Source of the DNA: Shewanella sp. SNU WT4
GTDB taxonomy: Bacteria; Pseudomonadota; Gammaproteobacteria; Enterobacterales; Shewanellaceae
Assembly (NCBI RefSeq): GCF_006494715.1
Contig: NZ_CP041151.1
Coordinates: forward strand, 806,001-870,000
Length of the DNA stretch: 64,000 bases
Direction: 5' to 3'
Positions 57,206-64,000 of this stretch are shown here, piece by piece. A model generated the notes under the pieces. The model was given only the letters and a program-made list of their open reading frames with translations. It was not told where the DNA came from and ran no database searches. Made by a program: the position numbers and the translations under genes. Positions within the stretch are counted from its first letter, which is position 1. Every line of letters starts with the position of its first letter.

Positions 57206-57694
57206 ATGAAAAAACGACTTTGCTTACTGATGATCCCCTTGTTATTTGCGTGCTCTGATAAGCCAGTTGCCGTGAATACTAACGCCGTCAGCCCGCTAAC
57301 CGAGCATGACCGCTGTCATTTATGCGGCATGATGATCACTAAATACCCAGGCCCTAAAGGGCAAGTGGTGATGGATAGTGGTGAATACAATCCTAAATTC
57401 TGCTCTAGCCGCGATATGTTTAATTTTGCGCTCCAACCTGAAAATAAGCGCCAAGTGACCGCCTTGTTTGTGCATGACGCTGGTGTGACAGAGTGGGAGC
57501 AACCGCAAGACAGTGCCTTTATTGATGCTAAGCGTGCTTACTATGTGTATGGCACCAGTCGCAAAGCCGTGATGGGCCCCGCGGTTGCGCCATTTTCAAG
57601 CTTAGAAGCGGCTGAAGCCTTTGCTAATCAATATGGCGGCCAAGTGCTATCGTTTGACGATATTAGCTTAGATTTATTAGCGGTTAAGCCCTAA
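57206..57694 (+). CDS. NosL-family copper chaperone lipoprotein
   Basis: About 162 residues with a lipoprotein signal and lipobox LFAC. It has the NosL Cu(I) motif DRCHLCGMMITKYPGPKGQV, followed by FCSSRDMFNF and the typical C-terminal RGAVMGPAVAPFSSLEAAEAFANQYGG-like region (here beginning RKAVMGPA). An in-frame ATG five codons upstream is equally possible. NosL homologues sit in mcc/sir clusters although no N2O reductase is present here; copper delivery to SirA is the natural reading. Confidence 0.88.
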   Translation: MKKRLCLLMIPLLFACSDKPVAVNTNAVSPLTEHDRCHLCGMMITKYPGPKGQVVMDSGEYNPKFCSSRDMFNFALQPENKRQVTALFVHDAGVTEWEQPQDSAFIDAKRAYYVYGTSRKAVMGPAVAPFSSLEAAEAFANQYGGQVLSFDDISLDLLAVKP

Positions 57695-57718
57695 GTTATG
57701 GGTTATTGGGTTGGAGTG

Positions 57719-59005
57719 ATGCGTTATCTGGCGGTGATGATAGCTTATCTGCTCAGTGGCTCGCTGGTTGCCGCCACTTGGACGGTAACAGATAGCGCAA
57801 GCTTGAGCGCCGCCTTAATGGATGCCGCCAGTGGTGATAGTGTGCACTTAGCTGCAGGCGAGTATCCTGGCCATTTTGTGGTGACTAAAACGCTGACGAT
57901 GACAAGTAACGCTAAGGCGCAGCTTGATGCCTTAGGCTCCGGCAGCGCCCTTACTGTGCGCGCGCCAAATGTGACAGTTAAAGGCCTTAGTATTCGCGGT
58001 TTTGGCGCCTCGCTTTATGACAGGGACGCCGCCATTTTAGTGGAAGCCGGCAGTGATAATGTCAGGGTGCTTGATAATATCATCCAAGGCCCAGGCTTTG
58101 GCATTCGCGCCGATGAAGTGCAAAATATTCGCATTGCTGGCAATCATATTACTGGCAATGCCAAGGCCCATAAGCTTGATAGGGGCGATGGTATCTATCT
58201 GAGTTATGTGACCCACCCACAGCTCTATCAAAACACCATACAAAACGTGCGCGATGGCATTTATCTTGAGAATGTGAGCCACAGTCGCAGCTTTGATAAT
58301 CACTTTAGTGAGCAGCAATACGGCATCCATTATATGTATACCCAAGATGATGAGGCATGGCATAACCAAGCCTTCAATGTCGATGGCGGTTATGCCTTAA
58401 TGAGCGCCAAGCGCATTCATCTCCACCACAATCAGGTAGCTAATGCCGTTGATTTTGGCATCTTGCTTAACCTCACCCATGAATCCAAACTGCACGACAA
58501 TCAAGTGCTTGCTACTCATAATCCTAAGGGCGATGTCGCGCTGATGAGTGAAGGCAAGGGCATATTTATTTATGGTGCGCGCGATAATCAGATTTATCAA
58601 AATCTGTTTGAAGCCAATGATACTGGCATCAATATGGCCATGGGCGGCGAAGGTAACCGTTTGTGGCTGAATCAATTTATTAATAATCGCGCCGCGGTAA
58701 AGTATGTCGGTGACAGCTTGCTGGAATGGAGTTATCAAGGCCAAGGCAATTATTGGAGCGATTATCAAGGCTGGGACTTAAGCCAAGATGGCATAGGTGA
58801 TTTACCCTATCAACCCAATGACAGCCTAGATAGATTATTTTGGTTGTACCCTGAGCTCAGCCTGTTACTGGACAGCCCAGTAGTGGCCTTGCTGCGCTGG
58901 CTCGAGCAGCAATTCGTGCCGGTATCAGGTAAAGGCGTGCGCGATAGCGCGCCCTTGATGCAACCTTTTGCCTTAGAATTGCGTATCGCTAAGGAATATC
59001 AATGA
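57719..59005 (+). CDS. NosD-family periplasmic copper-processing protein
   Basis: About 428 residues: signal peptide (MRYLAVMIAYLLSGSLVAA) and a parallel beta-helix with CASH-type repeats (NVTVKGLSIRG, NVRVLDNIIQGPGFGI, NIRIAGNHITGN), YGIHYMYTQDDEAW and GRGIFIYGARDNQIYQN-like repeats. This is the NosD pattern, partner of the NosFY transporter. The ATG at 57719 gives a clean signal; an earlier ATG at 57698 cannot be excluded. Its stop overlaps the ATPase start. Confidence 0.88.
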   Translation: MRYLAVMIAYLLSGSLVAATWTVTDSASLSAALMDAASGDSVHLAAGEYPGHFVVTKTLTMTSNAKAQLDALGSGSALTVRAPNVTVKGLSIRGFGASLYDRDAAILVEAGSDNVRVLDNIIQGPGFGIRADEVQNIRIAGNHITGNAKAHKLDRGDGIYLSYVTHPQLYQNTIQNVRDGIYLENVSHSRSFDNHFSEQQYGIHYMYTQDDEAWHNQAFNVDGGYALMSAKRIHLHHNQVANAVDFGILLNLTHESKLHDNQVLATHNPKGDVALMSEGKGIFIYGARDNQIYQNLFEANDTGINMAMGGEGNRLWLNQFINNRAAVKYVGDSLLEWSYQGQGNYWSDYQGWDLSQDGIGDLPYQPNDSLDRLFWLYPELSLLLDSPVVALLRWLEQQFVPVSGKGVRDSAPLMQPFALELRIAKEYQ

Positions 59006-59847
59006 CGTTATGTGCGATTAAAGCTGATAACTTGCAATTTAGTTATAAGAATTTCAACGCGTTAAACAATATTAGCTTTGAGCTTGAAGCGGGTAAGTTG
59101 CTGGCGCTGCTTGGGCATAATGGCGCGGGTAAATCGACCTTAATCAAGCTGATGTTAGGCCTGATGCCGCCAAGCAAGGGCACCCTTGAAGTTTATGGTC
59201 ACTCACCTTTTAGTGGCCGTCAGCGCGGCGCCTTAAGCATTGGTTATTTGCCAGAAAACGTCAGTTTTTATGACAATATGGCTGGCGAAGATGTGCTGCA
59301 TTACTTTGCTAAATTAAAAGGCGTGACTAAGGCGCGCGTCAATCAACTGCTGAGTGAGTTTCAACTGGATTACGCTAAAAAGCGGCCAGTGCGCACTTAC
59401 TCTAAAGGCATGCGTCAGCGCTTAGGCTTAGCGCAAGCGCTGCTGGCGCAGCCTAATTTATTATTGCTGGATGAACCTACCGTTGGGCTTGACCCATTAG
59501 CCTCAGCCTTTTTATATGACAAGGTGCGAGAGCTGACTGACACCGGCTGCAGCGTCGTGATTTGCACCCATGAGCTCAGCTTAATTGAGCCGCGAATGGA
59601 TCAAGCTCTCATCATAGGCCAAGGACAATTGTTAGCTTGTGGCAGCTTAGCTAGCCTGCGCGAGCAAGTGCCTGGCTCAGGTTTAAGTTCTGGGTTAAGT
59701 TCTGGGTTAAGTTCAGGCGAAAATTCACATACGGATTTACATGCAAACACTGACATGAGTCTCAGCACCCTGTTTTACCAATTAATGACGCAGTTGCCTT
59801 GTTTTGATAGCTCCGCCGGATTGGAGATAGCTTCATGTCAGCGATAG
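59002..59847 (+). CDS. NosF-family ABC transporter ATPase
   Basis: 281 residues. Walker A GHNGAGKST near residue 37, Q-loop region, signature YSKGMRQRLGLAQALL, Walker B LLLLDEPTVGLDP, and His loop CTHELSLIE. The C-terminal tail contains three tandem Gly-Leu-Ser-Ser units encoded by a 12-bp repeat (59680-59715). ATGA overlap with the NosD gene; 13-bp overlap with the permease gene. Confidence 0.92.
   Translation: MTLCAIKADNLQFSYKNFNALNNISFELEAGKLLALLGHNGAGKSTLIKLMLGLMPPSKGTLEVYGHSPFSGRQRGALSIGYLPENVSFYDNMAGEDVLHYFAKLKGVTKARVNQLLSEFQLDYAKKRPVRTYSKGMRQRLGLAQALLAQPNLLLLDEPTVGLDPLASAFLYDKVRELTDTGCSVVICTHELSLIEPRMDQALIIGQGQLLACGSLASLREQVPGSGLSSGLSSGLSSGENSHTDLHANTDMSLSTLFYQLMTQLPCFDSSAGLEIASCQR
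59680..59715 (+). repeat. Three tandem 12-bp repeats inside the NosF-like gene
   Basis: Units GGTTTAAGTTCT, GGGTTAAGTTCT and GGGTTAAGTTCA encode GLSS three times. The period is a multiple of three, so copy-number change would alter length but not frame. Confidence 0.9.
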
Positions 59848-60668
59848 TCTGGACCATAGCCGCCAAAGAGTTTGGCGATAATCTGCGTAACCGTTGGCTG
59901 TGGATGATGACATCAGTGCTAGTGTTATTAGCCTTTGTGGTCAGTGTTGGTGGCGGCGTGCTGCAAGGCGCGGCCTTATTGCCAAGTTTAGGCAATCAAT
60001 TGGCGGCCTTAGTGAGCTTGTCTTTGTTGTTATTGCCCTTAGCCGCCATTCTGATTAGTTATGACAGCTTTGTGGGCGAGCAAGAAAGCGGCACCTTATT
60101 GTTATTACTCACTTACCCGCTGACTAAGTGGCAGCTGATCTTAGGTAAATTAGTCGGCCACGGCTTAGTGCTGGCGGCGGCCATGCTAGTGGCCTTTGGC
60201 GGCTGCGCTGTATTTACTGCTATTTATGGCACGGCTGATGTGAGTGAAGTAGTGCAAGGCTTTGGTCATTTTATGCTGAGCGGCTGGTTACTGGCCATTA
60301 TCTTTGTGCTGATTGGCTATGGCGTGAGTTTAAGTGTGCGCGAAAAAGCTAAGGCGCTTGGGGTGTTACTGTTGGTCTGGTTTGTGTTCGTCCTCCTCTA
60401 TGACTTAGTGATTTTGGCAACAGTAGTGAGCTTTGCCGACGCCCTTAATCGGCAGTGGATTAATATCGCGATTTTAATTAATCCCGCGGATGTGTTTCGT
60501 AGCCTTAATTTAGCGGCAACACCAGCCTTGGCAGGTCAAGGACAATCGGGTCTGGCGAGTTTGCAGCAACTTGGGGTGACAAGCTTAAGCTTGTACGGGG
60601 CGTTAGTGACTTGGCTGCTCGTAAGCTTAGCTCTATGTTATTGGCGTTTTGCGGTTAAGCGCTTGTAA
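59835..60668 (+). CDS. NosY-family ABC transporter permease
   Basis: 277-residue membrane protein with about six helices. NosY features include WTIAAKEFGDNLRNRW at the N-terminus, SYDSFVGEQESGTLLLLLTYPLTKWQLILGK, and VNPADVFRSLNL-like INPADVFR. It partners the NosF-like ATPase. NosDFY is thought to move a sulfur or copper species; here it may serve SirA instead of NosZ. Last gene of the sir operon. Confidence 0.92.
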   Translation: MSAIVWTIAAKEFGDNLRNRWLWMMTSVLVLLAFVVSVGGGVLQGAALLPSLGNQLAALVSLSLLLLPLAAILISYDSFVGEQESGTLLLLLTYPLTKWQLILGKLVGHGLVLAAAMLVAFGGCAVFTAIYGTADVSEVVQGFGHFMLSGWLLAIIFVLIGYGVSLSVREKAKALGVLLLVWFVFVLLYDLVILATVVSFADALNRQWINIAILINPADVFRSLNLAATPALAGQGQSGLASLQQLGVTSLSLYGALVTWLLVSLALCYWRFAVKRL

Positions 60669-60907
60669 CTAAGCCTTAATCATAGTTTTTGCTATCTATA
60701 TCAAAAGAGATAAGTGGGGGCGGCGCAGGGGCTGGGTGTTTTAATTTCTGAAATTAAGATTTCCAATTTCTAATATATGAAATCAATATGTTAGCCTTAA
60801 CTCAGATTGAGCTGACTATCACAGACACTTTATTTTTAACAGTATAAAATCCCCCTTAACGAAGTTACAAAATTTCAACAAAGTAAACCTTGATGGGGGA
60901 ATTTAAG

Positions 60908-62197
60908 GTGTTACAACTGACTCCATATTTGAACTTGGATGTTCAGGGCAAATGCCTGGTAGACCATGTCAATGGCAGCCACATAGCTTTGACATTCTCC
61001 GAAGCCGAAGTATTAGCCAGACTATTAGCCGAACCTGATGTTATTTTAACTAAGGAAGAGCTATTAGCGGTCGGTTGGCCTGAACGTGTGGTCGCCCCTA
61101 CCTCGTTGACGCAATGCGTTAGTACCTTACGTAAAAAATTAGAGCCTTATCCAGAAGTCCAGCTCAAGACCTTAGCGCGCCGCGGTTATCAACTGCATAT
61201 TAGCGAGCAAAGTAAGGTCAAGATGGTGGCGCTGGCGGATCCCCAGTCCATTAAGAAAGCGGTACTCAATGTGTCGTTATCTATTAAGGCCACGGGTATT
61301 TTAGTGCTAGTGCTGATCATGGCCATTATTTGGTATCAGTGTGATTGGCATGGGATTATTAAGCACAGCGCGAATTGGCGCGCAGGTGAGGCTGTGCCAT
61401 TAAACATTGGCGGCCAGCAAACGATGGCAAAGCTGATTTATCGCAATGGCATAGAGCAACTGCACCCATCGTGGTGGCAAAAACATATTGCGCCAGAAGG
61501 CAATAAGCTCACAGGTACCCCGGCATTTAGCAGCTTTGCGTTAGCCGATATTAAAGTCTATTCCATGGCATTATGCCCAGGGGATAGTTATGAGCATTGT
61601 GATGGTGATGGCATTATTAATATTGCCACTATTGATAGTCGCCCTGCTGGGTTGAATATGCAGGAGTTTATTCCGTTAACTAAAGCCCTTGAAAAACGTA
61701 TTCGGTATAACCGCGTGACTATTCCAGAAATGGCATTTAGTGGCGGCTCTGTGCTTGAACATAATTATCATGGTGATGTGTATTTTCCGGTCGCAGGCGA
61801 GCTCTTGGTTCGCAACGATATCACTATGTCGCTGGTATACGATAAAGATACACAAGATACTGGCCAGTTTTATTATTCTTCTTGTGTCACCGACCAAGAT
61901 TGTTTAACGACGCCGATAAAATCGCATCTGCGTGGTACTTTTGAGCAATATAAGCGCACTATTTCAGGCATGAAGGCTGACGTCTTTCATGTCAAAGTGA
62001 CCCAAAAGAATTTAAGTCGGCCAGAAGAAATTAGTCGTTCAGCGGTGCACTTCTTTCGGGAAATGCGCAAACATGATGTGTTAGATGATGAGCTGTATTT
62101 TTACCGTCTATATCAAAACGATAATACCGCCGTATGGATAGTGCCGCGCATGGGTAATTTCATCATGTGGACTCGCTATCAAACCGTGTCGTTATAA
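60908..62197 (+). CDS. Membrane-anchored winged-helix regulator (ToxR/CadC type)
   Basis: About 429 residues. The N-terminal ~100 residues are an OmpR-type winged helix (LTFSEAEVLARLLAEPDVILTKEELLAVGWP, TSLTQCVSTLRKKLEPYP, LKTLARRGYQL); a single membrane helix follows (ATGILVLVLIMAIIWY) and a periplasmic domain of about 280 residues with five Cys, four arranged as two close pairs (LCPGDSYEHC, SCVTDQDC). A GTG at 60908 has GGGGGA seven bases upstream; an ATG at 60893 is the alternative. It adjoins the sir operon in the same direction and is the likely regulator of it; a periplasmic signal would suit sulfite. Confidence 0.85.
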   Translation: MLQLTPYLNLDVQGKCLVDHVNGSHIALTFSEAEVLARLLAEPDVILTKEELLAVGWPERVVAPTSLTQCVSTLRKKLEPYPEVQLKTLARRGYQLHISEQSKVKMVALADPQSIKKAVLNVSLSIKATGILVLVLIMAIIWYQCDWHGIIKHSANWRAGEAVPLNIGGQQTMAKLIYRNGIEQLHPSWWQKHIAPEGNKLTGTPAFSSFALADIKVYSMALCPGDSYEHCDGDGIINIATIDSRPAGLNMQEFIPLTKALEKRIRYNRVTIPEMAFSGGSVLEHNYHGDVYFPVAGELLVRNDITMSLVYDKDTQDTGQFYYSSCVTDQDCLTTPIKSHLRGTFEQYKRTISGMKADVFHVKVTQKNLSRPEEISRSAVHFFREMRKHDVLDDELYFYRLYQNDNTAVWIVPRMGNFIMWTRYQTVSL

Positions 62198-62628
62198 TGG
62201 TAATCATGCTGCTAAGAATGAATCAGATGAGTAGCTCAATGTAACCATTGGCGAGGTAGCAGTCAGATATTTGGGCTGCTACCTATGTGGACCGGCTATT
62301 ATTTAACCGCTTGCAAGAGTTTACAAAAATGTATAAAAGCTTATAAGAGTACTGCCGCTTCAGCAAACCTATCACTCTCGCTATCATCCAAATCAATACA
62401 ATGCGCTAATAGCCTTGCATAATCTCGTTTTATTCTAATTAGTTAGCTTAAAATTAATTTTTGGTTTATTTTAAATGCTTGTTTTTTTTGCATGATTTAT
62501 CAAATGATGATAAATCCATTTGCAGCATTGAAAATTAATCTTTGCTTATATTTTATGTGATCTAGATCGCTCGCGTGCAGCGAGCTAGCGCTATAAACTG
62601 TCGCCATCTGTTTCAAGGATGTTAAGCG
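62198..62628. other. 431-bp intergenic region before the first small membrane protein
   Basis: No gene. It holds a hairpin at 62255-62283 (arms GGTAGCAG / CTGCTACC, 13-base loop, no T-run), a 9-base inverted repeat at 62494-62516 (GATTTATCA / TGATAAATC) and a CRP-like box at 62556-62571. Confidence 0.5.
62556..62571. promoter_or_regulatory. CRP-like box upstream of small membrane protein 1
   Basis: TGTGATCTAGATCGCT; the left half is a perfect CRP half-site and TGATCTAGATC is shared with the box near ydcH. It ends 57 bp before the start codon. Confidence 0.6.
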
Positions 62629-62874
62629 ATGGCGTTACTGGTTAAAGTGTTATATCTAAGTATTTTTGGGATCTTTATTGTCTGGGGTTATCTTCCTCAT
62701 GATGGCGGCATTAATCCCATTACTGATTTTATTTATGAGCATACTCAAGGCTTGCGTGAAACCGAAATTAACTTGCTCATTCATTTAATTGTACCTGGAT
62801 TTATCATGGCATTAGGCTGGACTAGCTGGGATTTACTCTTGATGCTTGATGATAAAGTGGGTGATATGATTTAG
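62629..62874 (+). CDS. Small two-helix membrane protein of unknown function, copy 1
   Basis: 81 residues: two hydrophobic helices (VLYLSIFGIFIVWGYLP and LLIHLIVPGFIMALGWTSWDLLLML) joined by a polar loop with EHTQGL. AAGGA precedes the ATG. I do not recognise the family. It is clearly paralogous to the protein encoded 340 bp downstream (shared K-x-LYL-x-IFG, QGL-x-x-x-E, LI-x-P-x-FI-x-ALGW-x-SW). Confidence 0.8.
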   Translation: MALLVKVLYLSIFGIFIVWGYLPHDGGINPITDFIYEHTQGLRETEINLLIHLIVPGFIMALGWTSWDLLLMLDDKVGDMI

Positions 62875-63214
62875 CTCATGACCGCATTAGCCAATAATTG
62901 GTTGGCTAATATTATGCTTGGCGTGAATAGCGGATGCTTGTCATCCATGACTAAGTTTCCCTGACCTAGTTAATCTTAGCGTTCGATTATTTTCTATTGC
63001 TCTTACCTATTACTCTTACCTATTTTGTGCCTACCTATTTATTCATTCACTGTTGCTCGCGTTATAGTGCGCTAACGTTTTTATAGTGGCTAATATTGTT
63101 GATGATTAAATAATCCCTGCGTCCATTAAGGATGTGAAAATTTTGATCTAGTGCAAATATTTCCCGTGGCCAAGGGATTATAGTGCGCTCAATCACAGGA
63201 GGGAGATGAATAAC
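62875..63214. other. 340-bp intergenic region between the two small membrane proteins
   Basis: No gene. It has three ACCTATT repeats near 63006-63040 and an FNR-like box at 63143-63156, 58 bp before the second small gene. A strong AGGAGG lies at 63198-63203. Confidence 0.5.
63143..63156. promoter_or_regulatory. FNR-like box upstream of small membrane protein 2
   Basis: TTGATCTAGTGCAA fits TTGAT-N4-ATCAA with two mismatches and shares TGATCTAG with the box upstream of copy 1. Confidence 0.45.
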
Positions 63215-63472
63215 ATGAATCACTTAGCAAAATTGCTTTATTTAGCCATTTTTGGTTTATTGGTTTTTTGGGGCGTCATGCCACAAAATTCTGGTTTTTC
63301 TCCGTTTGCATTAATGGTGTATCAATACGCTCAAGGCTTAAGCCCTATTGAGCATCAGTTATTGAGTTATCTTATTATTCCAAGTTTCATTGTGGCGTTA
63401 GGCTGGTATAGCTGGAGCGTTTGGTCATTATTAGGCGAACGCTTAGTTAATCGTCCATCCCATAGCAGTTAA
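63215..63472 (+). CDS. Small two-helix membrane protein of unknown function, copy 2
   Basis: 85 residues: helices LLYLAIFGLLVFWGVMP and LLSYLIIPSFIVALGWYSWSVWSLL around a loop with QYAQGLSPIEHQ. The start MNHLAKLLYLA aligns exactly with copy 1, so it is preferred over an ATG three codons upstream. The C-terminus is longer and basic (GERLVNRPSHSS). Function unknown; the hydrophobic pattern suggests a helical hairpin or an accessory subunit of a membrane complex. Confidence 0.8.
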   Translation: MNHLAKLLYLAIFGLLVFWGVMPQNSGFSPFALMVYQYAQGLSPIEHQLLSYLIIPSFIVALGWYSWSVWSLLGERLVNRPSHSS

Positions 63473-63495
63473 TGGGTAAACAGTGAGACTGTTGC

Positions 63496-63552
63496 TGAAC
63501 TCTGGTTTTCATATTGAACTCTGGTTTTCATATTGAACTCTGATTTCCTTAT
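63496..63552. repeat. Three tandem 19-bp repeats
   Basis: TGAACTCTGGTTTTCATAT occurs twice perfectly in tandem (63496-63514, 63515-63533); a third copy (63534-63552) has three or so changes. It lies between small protein 2 and purC, in no gene. Confidence 0.9.
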
Positions 63553-63686
63553 AGCGAACGTCTCGCGGCCATAACTCTTATGCTTAATCTAGGCTAAACA
63601 GGTAAAATAATGCCCTATTTATCTGTTTGCACTGATTAAATGACAGGCATAGCTGTTCCTGCTTGTCGCCATCATAGGATGTAAAG

Positions 63687-64000
63687 ATGAAACTCGCCGA
63701 TACCGTACTTGCCGTCAATAACGATTTACCTATACGTACCGACCAAGCTGTTCATAGTGGCAAGGTTAGAAGTGTGTATTGGCTCACCGCCGCAGATAGT
63801 GCTCGTCTGATTTCACAACAAAATTACGATGTTCCTGCCGATACGCCACTGGCCATTATGGTGATTAGCGACCGCATTTCTGCCTTTGATTGTATTTTCC
63901 ACGGTGAGCAAGGTTTAGCGGGTATTCCCGGTAAAGGCGCAGCCTTAAACTCGATTGCTAATCATTGGTTTTCAGTGTTTGCCAACAATGGCTTAGCCGA
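63687..64000 (+). CDS. purC: PurC, phosphoribosylaminoimidazole-succinocarboxamide synthase (partial)
   Basis: Purine enzyme joining aspartate to CAIR. The frame opens with ATG at 63687 ([19 protein letters not shown]) and runs off the window. [49 protein letters not shown] match the SAICAR synthase N-terminus, in the longer gammaproteobacterial type. It is separate from purH-purD upstream in the window. Confidence 0.93.
   Translation, partial: MKLADTVLAVNNDLPIRTDQAVHSGKVRSVYWLTAADSARLISQQNYDVPADTPLAIMVISDRISAFDCIFHGEQGLAGIPGKGAALNSIANHWFSVFANNGLA

Overview
The window is a chromosomal segment of a gammaproteobacterium that looks like a Shewanella. The evidence is the gene families and their order (pilABC-nadC-ampDE, pdhR-aceEF-lpd, acnB, rsd, hemE, purHD, udp, uvrD, ubiA and an octaheme sulfite reductase cluster) and the proteins' closeness to E. 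coli housekeeping enzymes. The species cannot be fixed by eye. Genes are dense, intergenic regions carry many clear rho-independent terminators, and I saw no rRNA, tRNA, insertion sequence, prophage or CRISPR array.

Layout. 1-2.7 kb: type IV pilus core genes pilC (cut by the window edge), pilB and pilA on the minus strand. 3.6-6.3 kb: nadC, then divergent ampD-ampE. 6.8-13.9 kb: pyruvate dehydrogenase regulon pdhR-aceE-aceF-lpd, with a perfect PdhR operator and two FNR-like boxes upstream. 14-19.3 kb: a secreted patatin/beta-barrel protein, an M13 lipoprotein peptidase and a HAD phosphatase. 19.6-24.4 kb: acnB, rsd, a candidate small RNA, hemE. 24.5-28 kb: an orphan response regulator with a degenerate receiver, two spondin-domain exported proteins, an SDR oxidoreductase. 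28-31 kb: purH-purD. 31.3-33.9 kb: ZntR-like regulator and a metal-permease with a Cys-Cys-rich loop, then NnrU. 33.8-37.2 kb: small accessory genes. 37.5-41.5 kb: udp and a minor-pilin operon. 41.8-47.5 kb: NfeD plus two SPFH proteins, uvrD, ubiA.

47.6-62.2 kb is the most coherent specialised system: a dissimilatory sulfite-reduction island. A divergent minus-strand operon encodes a dedicated CcmF-type heme lyase, a CcmH-type protein and a TlpA/CcmG-type thioredoxin. The plus-strand operon encodes the octaheme SirA (seven CXXCH motifs and one CX15CH), a periplasmic rhodanese, an FKBP isomerase with a Met-rich tail, a CcmI/NrfG-like TPR protein, SirC (NrfC-like Fe-S protein) and SirD (NrfD-like quinol dehydrogenase), followed by NosL, NosD, NosF and NosY homologues. 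Electrons would run from quinol through SirD and SirC to SirA; the lyase genes would attach the unusual heme and the Nos-type genes would supply copper to the heme-copper site. A membrane-anchored OmpR/ToxR-type regulator closes the island, and three helically phased direct repeats lie upstream of sirA.

62.6-63.5 kb holds two small paralogous membrane proteins of unknown function, each with a CRP/FNR-like box at nearly the same distance upstream; the window ends inside purC.
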